From contig JBBDWL010000099.1 in assembly GCA_040902895.1 (NCBI GenBank), positions 1 through 64,000 on the forward strand: a stretch of 64,000 bases of DNA, given 5' to 3'. The stretch comes from JALYRV01 sp040902895. GTDB lineage: Bacteria; Acidobacteriota; Vicinamibacteria; Vicinamibacterales; SCN-69-37. A program made the translations under genes and the position numbers. The notes beneath the pieces are model-generated. The model worked only from the letters and a program-made list of their open reading frames with translations, searched no databases and was not told where the DNA came from. Numbering within the stretch: the first letter of the stretch is position 1; every line of letters starts with the position of its first letter. Shown in pieces: positions 39,170-47,101 of the stretch.

Positions 39170-42100
39170 TCGAACGGATCATCGACGCCTGCGCGGCGAA
39201 TCGCTTCATGGTCTTCACGGGCACGGTCGTGCTGACCCTGTGGGGCGCGTGGGCCATGATGGCGACTCCGGTCGACGCGGTGCCCGACATCTCCGACGTG
39301 CAGGTGATCGTCTCGACAGAGTGGGTGGGCCGCAGCCCCGATCTGATCGAAGATCAGATCACCTACCCCATCGTCACGGCGCTGATTTCGACGCCGAACG
39401 TGAAGACCGTGCGCGGCTTCACTGATTTCGGGATCTCGTACGTGTACGTCATTTTTGAGGACGGCACGGATATGTACTGGGCGCGCAGCCGCGTCGTCGA
39501 GTACCTGCAGGGCATCCGCGGCCAGCTGCCAGAGGGCGTCAATCCGGTGATCGGTCCCGACGCTACTGGCGTCGGATGGGTATTCGAGTACGCGCTTGTC
39601 GACGACACCGGTCAGCACACGCTCGCAGACTTGCGCGGTTTCCAGGACTGGTATCTGCGCTACTGGCTTGCCGCCGTGCCTGGCGTGGCAGAGGTCGCCA
39701 GCATCGGCGGCTTCGTCAAGCAGTACCAGGTGAACCTGGACCCCAACAAGCTGGCGGCGTATGACCTCGCCGTCAAGGATGTCGTGCGCGCCATCAAGGC
39801 AAGCAACAACGAGGTCGAAGGCCGGCTGCTCGAATTCTCGGGACGCGAGTACATGGTCCGCGGGCGCGGATATCTGACCTCCCTGGACGACATCCGGCAG
39901 GTGTCGCTCGGCGCCACGGCTGCAGGCGCGCCCATTCGCGTGGCCGATGTCGCCGACGTGGCCCTCGGCCCCGACATCCGTCGCGGCGTCGCGGAGCTCG
40001 ATGGCAAAGGCGAGGTCGTCGGCGGCATCGTCGTGATGCGCTTCGGTGAGAACGCGCTGAAAGTGATCGACCGCGTCAAGGCGAAGCTGATCGAAGTGCA
40101 GGGCGCGCTGCCGCCGGGCGTGCGGATCGTACCCACCTATGACCGGTCGTGGCTCATCGGCGAATCGATCGGCTCGCTGCGAAAGACGCTGATCGAGGAG
40201 GCGATCGTCGTCTCGCTCGTGATCATTATCTTTCTGTTCCATTTTCGATCGGCGCTCATCCCGATTCTGGCGCTTCCGATCGCGGTGCTCGCGTCGTTCA
40301 TTCCCATGTACTACCTGGGCGTGACGGCGAACATCATGTCGCTCGGCGGCATCGCGCTCGCGATCGGCGTGCTCGTTGACGCGTCAATCGTGATGGTGGA
40401 GAACGCGTACCGGCATGTCTCAGAACCGGTGGAGGGGCACGCTGCGCCGCCATCACCAGACGACCAGCCCCGCGTGGTGATCGCCGCGGCCAGGCAGGTG
40501 GGCCGTGCCATCTTCTTCTCGCTCGCGATCATCATCGTGTCGTTCGTGCCGGTCTTTCTGCTCGAGGCGCAGGAAGGCCGCATGTTCCGGCCCCTCGCCT
40601 TCACGAAGACCTTCGCGATGGTCTTTGCCTCCATCCTGTCGATCACGCTCGTGCCGGTGCTGATGACGATCTTCATTCGCGGGAAGAAGCTGCGGCCGGA
40701 ATCGGACAATCCGGTCTCGCGCTTCTTCACGCGACTGTATGCACCCGTGCTGCGGCTCGCGCTCGGCTGGAGGTGGACGGCGCTGCTCATCAACTTCGCG
40801 GTGATCCCCCTGACGATCCCGCTGGTGTTCGTCATCGGCAGCGAGTTCATGCCACCCCTCTATGAAGGTTCGCTGCTGTACATGCCGACAGCGCCGCCGG
40901 GCCTCTCGGTGGGTGAGGCGACGCGGATGCTGCAGGTGCAGGACAAGGTTCTGCGTCAGTTTCCGGAAGTCACGCGTGTGTTTGGCACCGTCGGGCGCGC
41001 GACGACGTCGACCGACAACACGCCGATGGGCATGGTGAACACCATCGTCGAGCTGAAGCCGAAGGCCGAGTGGCGTCCTGGCCTCACCTACGAAGAACTG
41101 CAGGCGGAGATGGACGCCGCGCTGCAGTTCCCGGGCTTTCCGAACACCTGGACGCAGCCGATTCGTAACCGTCTCGACATGCTGCTGACGGGCATCAAGA
41201 CTCCGGTGGGCATCAAAATTTTTGGAGCGGATCTGAACGAGATCCAGCGCATCGGCCGCGAGATCGAGCAGGTCCTACAGCAGGTGCCTGGCACGCGCAG
41301 CGTGTATGCCGAGCGCGTCGCGCAGGGCTACTTCACGGATATTCGCATCGACCGCGAGGCGATCGCGCGCCATAGCCTCACGATCGAAGACGTCCAGGAC
41401 GTCATTCAAGCCGCCATCGGCGGCGAGAACATCACCCGCACAATCGAGGGGCGCGAACGTTACCCGGTCAACGTTCGCTATGCCCGCGGCTTCCGCGACG
41501 ACATTCCGGCGCTCGAGCGCGTCCTCGTCAAGACGCGCGTGGGCGGACACGTGCCGCTCGGACAGCTCGCGGAGATCACGCTGACGACAGGCCCGGCCAT
41601 GATTCGCGACGAGAATGCGCAGCTGGCCGGGTACGTCTACGTCGATACGGTCTCGAGCGACATTGGCGGGTACGTCGGCGCAGCGCAGAACGCGATCGCC
41701 GAACGGATCTCGCTGCCGCCGGGATACACGCTGCAGTGGACCGGCCAGTACGAATTTCAGGTGCGCGCACGCGAGCGTTTGAAGATTCTCATTCCGATCG
41801 TCTTCGGCATCATCTTCCTGCTTCTCTACATGACCTTCCACTCGGTGTCGGAGGCCATGATCGTGATGCTCTCGGTCGTCTATGCGATGACCGGCGGCGT
41901 GATCCTGCAGTGGCTGCTCGGTTACAACTTTTCAGTAGCCGTGTGGGTCGGCTACATCGCGCTTTACGGTGTGGCCGTGCAAACGGGCGTCGTGATGGTC
42001 GTCTATCTCCACGAGGCGTTGAACCGGCGGCTCACGCGCGGCGGCGAGATCACGGAAAAGGACATCTGGGAGGCAACAGTCGCAGGATCGGTCCTGCGCC

Positions 42101-42318
42101 TGCGACCGAAGCTCATGACTGTCTCCGTCGTCATCGCGAGTCTGCTCCCGATCATGTGGAGCAGCGGCGTCGGGTCGGACGTCATGAAGCCGATCACGGC
42201 GCCGATTCTCGGCGGCATGATCACGTCGACCATCCATGTGCTGATCATCACGCCGGTCATCTTCTACATCATGAAAGTGCGGGAGCTGCGAAGAGGCAAG
42301 CTGGCCACATCGGGCTGA
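39166..42318 (+). CDS. Heavy-metal efflux RND pump (CusA-like), 1050 aa
   Basis: Inner-membrane proton-driven pump of the HME-RND family. Twelve membrane segments in two halves; MMATPVDAVPDISDVQVIVS at the start and AIGVLVDASIVMVENAYRHV in helix 4, closest to the GAxVDAAIVMIENAHK signature of Cu/Ag exporters. Methionines are frequent in the periplasmic regions (for example GSEFMPPLYEGSLLYMPTAP). ATG start overlaps the adaptor stop (ATGA). Together with the two preceding genes it makes a CusCBA-type system; Cu(I) or Ag(I) specificity is inferred from motif and neighbours. Confidence 0.92.
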   Translation: MIERIIDACAANRFMVFTGTVVLTLWGAWAMMATPVDAVPDISDVQVIVSTEWVGRSPDLIEDQITYPIVTALISTPNVKTVRGFTDFGISYVYVIFEDGTDMYWARSRVVEYLQGIRGQLPEGVNPVIGPDATGVGWVFEYALVDDTGQHTLADLRGFQDWYLRYWLAAVPGVAEVASIGGFVKQYQVNLDPNKLAAYDLAVKDVVRAIKASNNEVEGRLLEFSGREYMVRGRGYLTSLDDIRQVSLGATAAGAPIRVADVADVALGPDIRRGVAELDGKGEVVGGIVVMRFGENALKVIDRVKAKLIEVQGALPPGVRIVPTYDRSWLIGESIGSLRKTLIEEAIVVSLVIIIFLFHFRSALIPILALPIAVLASFIPMYYLGVTANIMSLGGIALAIGVLVDASIVMVENAYRHVSEPVEGHAAPPSPDDQPRVVIAAARQVGRAIFFSLAIIIVSFVPVFLLEAQEGRMFRPLAFTKTFAMVFASILSITLVPVLMTIFIRGKKLRPESDNPVSRFFTRLYAPVLRLALGWRWTALLINFAVIPLTIPLVFVIGSEFMPPLYEGSLLYMPTAPPGLSVGEATRMLQVQDKVLRQFPEVTRVFGTVGRATTSTDNTPMGMVNTIVELKPKAEWRPGLTYEELQAEMDAALQFPGFPNTWTQPIRNRLDMLLTGIKTPVGIKIFGADLNEIQRIGREIEQVLQQVPGTRSVYAERVAQGYFTDIRIDREAIARHSLTIEDVQDVIQAAIGGENITRTIEGRERYPVNVRYARGFRDDIPALERVLVKTRVGGHVPLGQLAEITLTTGPAMIRDENAQLAGYVYVDTVSSDIGGYVGAAQNAIAERISLPPGYTLQWTGQYEFQVRARERLKILIPIVFGIIFLLLYMTFHSVSEAMIVMLSVVYAMTGGVILQWLLGYNFSVAVWVGYIALYGVAVQTGVVMVVYLHEALNRRLTRGGEITEKDIWEATVAGSVLRLRPKLMTVSVVIASLLPIMWSSGVGSDVMKPITAPILGGMITSTIHVLIITPVIFYIMKVRELRRGKLATSG

Positions 42319-42330
42319 TATGGAGATGGC

Positions 42331-43701
42331 ATGGAGCAGGGAAGGACGGCCGGTCCGATGAAGCATGATGCCGACGCGATGATCCGCGAGATGCGCGCGC
42401 CGTGGCTGTGGACGAACGCCACGATCATCCTGCTCGGTCTCTGGCTGATGACGTCGCCCCGGACGTTCGGCTACACGAGCACGGCGATGATTTGGAGCGA
42501 CATCATCAGCGGCGCGCTCCTCGTCGTGCTTGCGGGCGCGGCGTTTGCGCCGCGATGGGATTTCTATGGCCGATGGGGTGTCGCGTTTGTCGGAACGTGG
42601 CTGCAGTTTGCGCCGCTGATCTTCTGGGCGCCAACAGCGGCCGCGTACATCACCGACACACTCGTCGGAGCGTGCGCCATGACGCTGTCCATCCTGGTCC
42701 CGATGATGCCCGGCATGGCGCATCACATGGCCATGATGAAGCCGGGACCGGACGTGCCGCCAGGCTGGACGTACAACCCGTCGACATGGCACCAGCGAGC
42801 GCCGATGATCGGCCTCGGATTCATCGGATGGCTGATTTCCCGGTACCTCGCGGCATTCCAGCTCGGCTACATCGACACGGTCTGGGAACCATTCTTCGGC
42901 GAAGGCACCCGGCGCGTGCTGACGTCCGAGATGTCACAGATGTGGCGCATCTCGGATGCCGGGCTGGGCGCGACCGCCTACACGTTCGAGATGCTGATGG
43001 CCTGGATGGGTGGCAAGACGCGGTGGCGCTCGATGCCCTGGATGGTCGCGTTCTTCTTCATCCTGGTCGTGCCGCTCGGCCTCACGCACATCCTGCTGGT
43101 GATTTCGCAGCCGGTTGTCGTGGGGGCGTGGTGCACGCTCTGCCTGGCCGCCGCCGGCGTCATGCTCCTCATGATTCCGTTCACGGTCGATGAGGTGATC
43201 GCGATGGCGCAGTTCCTGCGCGAGCGCGTTCGCGCCGGCAAGTCGCTGTGGCGGACGTTCTGGGTCGGCGACACGATGCAGGGGGAAGGTCCGGATGAAC
43301 GGACGCCGGCGTACGGCGCACCTGTTGGCGCCCTCCTGCCGCCCGCCGTGTGGGGCGTCACACTGCCATGGACGCTTGCCGCCAGTGTGCTCGCCGGACT
43401 CTGGCTGATGTTCGCCCCTGCGATGTTCGGAAGCGAAGGCCGCGCCGCGAGCAGTGACCATGTCGTGGGCGCGCTGATCGTGACGGTTGCCGCCATCAGC
43501 ACGGCGGAAGTCATTCGGGCGTTCCGGTTCCTGAATGTGCTCTTTGGCGCCTGGTTGATCCTTGCAGCGTTCGCCCTCGACGGCGCCTCAGATGCCGGCC
43601 GGTGGAACACTATCGCCGCCGGCGTTCTCGTCATCGTCCTCACGTTACCGCGCGGCTCGGTCCGCGAGCGGTACGCCGCATGGGATCGGATGATTCGATG
43701 A
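42331..43701 (+). CDS. SPW-VKOR membrane protein, 456 aa
   Basis: Begins with an SPW-repeat unit (PWLWTNATIILLGLWLMTSP), contains a vitamin K epoxide reductase-like core with the redox pair AWCTLC in a transmembrane context (about residue 272), and ends with a second SPW unit (LPWTLAASVLAGLWLMFAPA). Several other membrane helices are present. VKOR proteins oxidise periplasmic thiols with quinone. The gene is 12 nt after cusA-like, in the same direction, so it may supply disulfides to or protect the metal-resistance proteins. GGAG precedes the ATG. Confidence 0.82.
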   Translation: MEQGRTAGPMKHDADAMIREMRAPWLWTNATIILLGLWLMTSPRTFGYTSTAMIWSDIISGALLVVLAGAAFAPRWDFYGRWGVAFVGTWLQFAPLIFWAPTAAAYITDTLVGACAMTLSILVPMMPGMAHHMAMMKPGPDVPPGWTYNPSTWHQRAPMIGLGFIGWLISRYLAAFQLGYIDTVWEPFFGEGTRRVLTSEMSQMWRISDAGLGATAYTFEMLMAWMGGKTRWRSMPWMVAFFFILVVPLGLTHILLVISQPVVVGAWCTLCLAAAGVMLLMIPFTVDEVIAMAQFLRERVRAGKSLWRTFWVGDTMQGEGPDERTPAYGAPVGALLPPAVWGVTLPWTLAASVLAGLWLMFAPAMFGSEGRAASSDHVVGALIVTVAAISTAEVIRAFRFLNVLFGAWLILAAFALDGASDAGRWNTIAAGVLVIVLTLPRGSVRERYAAWDRMIR

Positions 43702-44704
43702 GGACGATCGACACGCGGCAGCCGCGTGATCCACAGATTGTTGTCGTGACCGGCGCGTCCAGCGGCGTCGGTCGTGCCGTCGCGGGGGGGGGGGGGGGGG
43801 GGGGNNNNNNNNNNGCGCCTTCGGCGCGCGAGGCGCTCATGTCGCGCTTGTCGCACGCACCACCGAGGCGCTCGAAGCCTGCGCGCGCGAGATCGAAGAG
43901 GCGGGCGGGGACGCACTGGTGTGCGCCGCGGATGTGTCCGACGCAGCCGCGGTCGAGCGCGCCGCGGCAGCGGCCGAGGCGCGCTGGGGGCGGATCGACG
44001 TGTGGGTCAACGCCGCGATGGCCACCGTGTTCGCGCCCGTGGAAAACACGACGCCGGCAGAGTATCGCCGCGTCACCGAAGTGACGTATCTGGGCTACGT
44101 GCACGGCACGCTTGCCGCGCTGCAGCGGATGCGGCGGCGCGATGCAGGCACGATCGTCCAGGTCGGGTCGGCGCTGGCCTTCCGCTCCATACCGCTGCAG
44201 AGCGCGTACTGCGCCGCGAAGGCGGCCATCCGCGCGTTCACGGATTCGCTGCGTACCGAGTTGATTCACGATCGGAGCGCAGTGCGGCTCACACAGGTCC
44301 ATCTGCCGGCGGTCAATACGCCCCAGTCGGAACGGCAGCGCAACAAGATGCCGAATCGGCAGCAGCCGGTGCCGCCGCTGTTCAGCCCTGAGGCGATTGC
44401 GGAGGCGATCCTTTGGGCCGCCGATCACGCGCCGCGGCAGATGCTCGTCGGAATGCAGACCGTCAAAGCCGTCTGGGGACAGAAGTTCATTCCGGGCCCC
44501 CTGGATCGCTATCTCGCCCGCGCCGGGTGGGAGCCGCAGTTCGTCGACGCGCCCAACGATCAGCGCGCCGACATGCTGTTCGAGACCTTGCCCGGAGATC
44601 CAGGCGCGCACGGCCCATTCCGCGATCGCGAACGGCAGCGGGATTGGCAGATGCGGCTGCGCATGGGCGGCTGGTTCCGCGGATTTCAACGACGCAAGAG
44701 ATAA
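43698..44704 (+). CDS. Short-chain dehydrogenase/reductase, interrupted by an assembly gap
   Basis: NAD(P)-dependent SDR: IVVVTGASSGVGRAVA before the gap, then AFGARGAHVALVARTTEALE, NAAMATVFAPVE, the Ser-Tyr-Lys site (VGSALAFRSIPLQSAYCAAKAAI) and a C-terminal extension of about 90 residues ending RGFQRRKR. The gap at 43784-43814 splits the Rossmann loop. Comparing both sides with the family, as little as one base (restoring an Arg codon) would join them, so the gene is probably intact in the organism. ATG overlaps the preceding stop. Substrate unknown. Confidence 0.85.
43784..43814. other. Assembly join: 21 G followed by 10 N
   Basis: A run of 21 G (43784-43804) and 10 N (43805-43814). The run has no counterpart in the encoded SDR and is most likely a sequencing artefact at a contig end. 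The flanks fit together with about one missing base in the SDR reading frame. The N stretch is a placeholder. Confidence 0.95.
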
Positions 44705-44724
44705 CCGAGTACAGGAGAGAAACC

Positions 44725-45153
44725 ATGACACGACTGATATCGACGGCCATCGCGTTCACGTTCGTCGCTCTCGGCGCCGCCTCATGCGGGAGGGACGAGG
44801 ACGCTCCGCCTGCCTCGGCGCCGGCGGTTGGTGCGACACAACCTTTGGACATCACGTTCAGGACCGAGCCCGACCCGCCGAAGTCGGGCGAGACGACGCT
44901 CGAAGCAAACGTGAAAGGCTCCAATGGCCAACCGGTCACCGACGCCGAGGTGTCGGCCGAGTTCTACATGGCGTCGATGCCCGAAGTGAAGATGCCGGAA
45001 ATGCGGAACACGATCGCGCTCCAGCACGAGGGCGGCGGACGGTATCGGGGCAAAGGCAGCATCATGATGGCCGGCAAGTGGGACGTGACGGTGACCGTGA
45101 AGCGCCACGGCGAAGAGGTGGGCAAACGCACGTTGACCATCACCGCGCAGTAA
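44725..45153 (+). CDS. YtkA/FixH-like lipoprotein, 142 aa
   Basis: Lipobox FVALGAASC, then a single YtkA/FixH-like beta domain (LDITFRTEPDPPKSGETTLE ... FYMASMPEVKMPEM ... GSIMMAGKWDVTVTVKRHGE). It is clearly homologous to the C-terminal domain of the CusB-like adaptor (37652-39169), including the Met-rich loop. AGGAGAG precedes the ATG. Likely a membrane-anchored periplasmic copper-binding partner of the efflux system. Confidence 0.85.
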   Translation: MTRLISTAIAFTFVALGAASCGRDEDAPPASAPAVGATQPLDITFRTEPDPPKSGETTLEANVKGSNGQPVTDAEVSAEFYMASMPEVKMPEMRNTIALQHEGGGRYRGKGSIMMAGKWDVTVTVKRHGEEVGKRTLTITAQ

Positions 45154-45169
45154 AGGTTGTAGGACGAGC

Positions 45170-45201
45170 TTGACTCTGGAGGCGGCTCCAGAGTCCATAC
45201 T
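45170..45201 (+). promoter_or_regulatory. MerR-type promoter/operator
   Basis: TTGACT (45170-45175) and CATACT (45196-45201) with a 20-bp spacer, too long for normal use and typical of MerR-family promoters. The spacer overlaps a perfect dyad GACTCTGGAG-N4-CTCCAGAGTC (45172-45195), the operator type bound by ZntR/CadR/MerR relatives. It drives the metallochaperone-merR-merT-merP operon. The first ATG is only 7 nt after the -10 box. Confidence 0.88.
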
Positions 45202-45208
45202 GAGGGTC

Positions 45209-45697
45209 ATGTCCTCTTGCTGCGCAGCCCCGCCGGAGTCTGCATCGCGTGGGTCCGGGCTTTGCCCGGTCAGCGGCACGAGGGGCGTCCGCGTTCCGCT
45301 CGAGACCATCAAAGCGCTTCTCACGCCGGCCGCGATGCGCCACGTCACGCACGCGACACACCGTTTCTGCGCCGATCCTGGCTGCGACGTTGTGTACTTC
45401 GCGGAGGATGGCCGGATCTACCGCACCGCGGATGTTCGGGTGAAAGTCTGGCAGAAGGAGCCGCTCGGCGCGCGCATCGTCTGCTACTGCTTTGGGGAGA
45501 ATGAAGCGGATATCAGGGCAGAGATCGAGACGGCGGGGAAGTCGGAGGCCGGCAATCGCGTGAGAGCGCATATCGCGGCCGGCCGGTGCGCATGCGAGGT
45601 GCGCAACCCGCGCGGCGCGTGCTGTCTCGGTGACGTGGCGGCGGCTGTGAGGCGCGCGGTCGAATCACCTGCGGTCGAAAACAGGACGACGGTCTGA
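45209..45697 (+). CDS. CopZ-type iron-sulfur metallochaperone, 162 aa
   Basis: Cys-rich protein like the N-terminal [2Fe-2S]/zinc domain of Archaeoglobus CopZ: SSCCAAPPES, LCPVSG, HRFCADPGCDVVYF, ARIVCYCFGENEADI and AGRCACEVRNPRGACCLGDV. Such proteins bind or reduce metal ions and pass Cu(I) on. First gene of the MerR-controlled operon; the ATG is close to the predicted transcription start, so it may be translated leaderless, although GAGGG lies just before it. merR follows 4 nt after the stop. Confidence 0.85.
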   Translation: MSSCCAAPPESASRGSGLCPVSGTRGVRVPLETIKALLTPAAMRHVTHATHRFCADPGCDVVYFAEDGRIYRTADVRVKVWQKEPLGARIVCYCFGENEADIRAEIETAGKSEAGNRVRAHIAAGRCACEVRNPRGACCLGDVAAAVRRAVESPAVENRTTV

Positions 45698-45701
45698 CGG
45701 C

Positions 45702-46145
45702 ATGGATCGCACGTTTCACATTGGCGAGCTCGCCGCGCGCAGCGGCCTCACGGCAGACGCCGTGCGCTATTACGAGCGTCTCGGCCTGCTTCCGCCGGCG
45801 CAGCGGACCGCAGGCGGCTTTCGCATCTACGCCGAACCGGCGCTTGCCAGGCTGCGCTTCATCAGGCAGGCGCAGACACTCGGGCTGAGCCTGCAGGAGA
45901 TCCGCCAGCTCGTGACCCATCACGACGAGAACGGCGTGAAGCGCTGCCGGCGGGTCCGCGATCTGTTGCAGTCGAAGCTTTCAGTACTGGATGCCAGGCT
46001 CGCCGAGATGCAGCATTTTCGCGGCACGCTCACCGAGTACCTCGCGGCGTGCGAGCACGAGCTGGCACGCCCGGCCAGGAGAGGCGATCGCAGAGGCGGG
46101 CCATGTTGCCCGGTGATTCAAACATTGGGTGCGAAACAGGGATGA
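45702..46145 (+). CDS. merR: MerR-family metal-responsive regulator, 147 aa
   Basis: N-terminal winged helix (HIGELAARSGLTADAVRYYE RLGLLP), a dimerisation helix, and cysteines aligned with the Hg(II) triad of MerR: KRCRRV (Cys82 equivalent), YLAACEHE (Cys117) and GGPCCPVIQTLG (Cys126). The spacing in the C-terminal loop is longer than in Tn501 MerR, so Pb, Cd or Zn sensing remains possible. It activates the promoter at 45170-45201 by DNA distortion. The stop overlaps the merT-like start. Confidence 0.87.
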   Translation: MDRTFHIGELAARSGLTADAVRYYERLGLLPPAQRTAGGFRIYAEPALARLRFIRQAQTLGLSLQEIRQLVTHHDENGVKRCRRVRDLLQSKLSVLDARLAEMQHFRGTLTEYLAACEHELARPARRGDRRGGPCCPVIQTLGAKQG

Positions 46146-46471
46146 AGACCCTGGCCGCCTCCATTGCTGCCGCGGTCGGCGCGTCTGCGTGCTGCCTCGG
46201 TCCGGTGGCGTTCACCGCGGCTGGAGCCGGCGCGCTGAGCGCCGCCGCGGTGAGGCTCGAGCCGCTCCGGCCCTGGTTTCTGGGTCTGACGCTGGTGCTG
46301 CTCGCGGCCGGTTTCTATTCGGCGTATGGGCCGCCGGCGTCGCGCGCCTGTGCACCCGCGGGTGGGTGTCCGCCGGCGTCTATGCGGCGGCGGAACGTGG
46401 CGCTCTGGATCGTCGCGGCGGTCGTGATGGTGATTGCCGCGTTTCCGTACTACGTTAGTTGGTTGATATGA
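46142..46471 (+). CDS. merT: MerT-like mercuric transport membrane protein, 109 aa
   Basis: Three hydrophobic helices; the first has the vicinal pair of MerT (SIAAAVGASACCLGPVAF), and a second Cys pair lies in the cytoplasmic loop (SRACAPAGGCPP). MerT passes Hg(II) from periplasmic MerP to the cytoplasmic reductase. ATG overlaps merR stop. The following merP-like gene and the remnant of a reductase fit a mer-type operon. Specificity for mercury is inferred. Confidence 0.85.
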   Translation: MKTLAASIAAAVGASACCLGPVAFTAAGAGALSAAAVRLEPLRPWFLGLTLVLLAAGFYSAYGPPASRACAPAGGCPPASMRRRNVALWIVAAVVMVIAAFPYYVSWLI

Positions 46472-46487
46472 GGCTGGAGGAATGCTG

Positions 46488-46835
46488 ATGCGATCGAAAA
46501 CACTCGTGATGATCGGCGCGCTCGCGGGCACGCTTGGGTCCGGCATGGTCATGATCGGCCGGGCAGCGGGAATGAGCGGCGCTGTGCAGCAGGATGAGAA
46601 GAAGTCCGAGAAATGCACCCTCAAGATCACAGGCATGACCTGTGCGGGGTGCGCCGCGGCCGTCAAGATGGCGGCAAAGAAGGTGGACGGCGTCACCGCG
46701 ATCGACGTGAGCTACAAAGACGGAAAGGCGGACGTCACCTTCGATCCAGGAAAGACCACGCCCGATGCGATTGCGAAGGCGGTGACGAAGGGGTCGGGCT
46801 TCAAGGCGGAGGTGCAGAAGCCGGCAGAAAAATAA
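46488..46835 (+). CDS. merP: MerP-like periplasmic HMA-domain protein, 115 aa
   Basis: Signal or anchor segment (TLVMIGALAGTLGSGMVMIG), then one heavy-metal-associated domain (KCTLKITGMTCAGCAAAVKM ... DVSYKDGKADVTFDPGKT) with the metal-binding GMTCAGC pair. Binds Hg(II) or Cu(I) in the periplasm for delivery to the MerT-like protein. The ATG at 46488 has GGAGG 8 nt upstream. Confidence 0.88.
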   Translation: MRSKTLVMIGALAGTLGSGMVMIGRAAGMSGAVQQDEKKSEKCTLKITGMTCAGCAAAVKMAAKKVDGVTAIDVSYKDGKADVTFDPGKTTPDAIAKAVTKGSGFKAEVQKPAEK

Positions 46836-46837
46836 GG

Positions 46838-46954
46838 ACGATCGATCTCGTCGTCATCGGCACCGGCACTGCGGCGTCGACCATCGCGTCGCGCTGTCGT
46901 GCGGCGGACTGGACGGTGGCGGTGATCGATTCACGGCCTTTCGGCGGCACGTGT
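46838..46954 (+). pseudogene. Remnant of a MerA/lipoamide-dehydrogenase-like flavoprotein
   Basis: Directly after merP the sequence encodes TIDLVVIGTGTAASTIASRC and WTVAVIDSRPFGGTC: the FAD-binding GxGxxA motif and the start of the redox-active site of pyridine-nucleotide disulfide oxidoreductases, the place expected for merA. After GGTC the similarity ends, the second catalytic Cys is missing and unrelated sequence follows in the same open frame. It has no proper start codon. Thus the terminal reductase of the operon is lost. Confidence 0.82.
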
Positions 46955-47101
46955 CCGCGTCTCCGGTCAGCGTCACGGTTGCGCGCATGTAATGCGCGGC
47001 GTGCTCAAACGACTCACTTTGTGGCACCACCGAGCGCGACTGCTGCAGAGGTTCGAAGCGAGACTGGCTCGCATTCTGCACGGCCTTCCCGGATGAGGCG
47101 A

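Noticed and set aside
36318..42318. Multidrug RND pump
   Set aside because: The helix-4 motif and Met-rich periplasmic regions fit the heavy-metal subgroup, and the neighbours are metal proteins.
43784..43804. G-quadruplex or real homopolymer
   Set aside because: It directly borders the N run and breaks a conserved SDR motif, so it is an artefact of sequencing or scaffolding.
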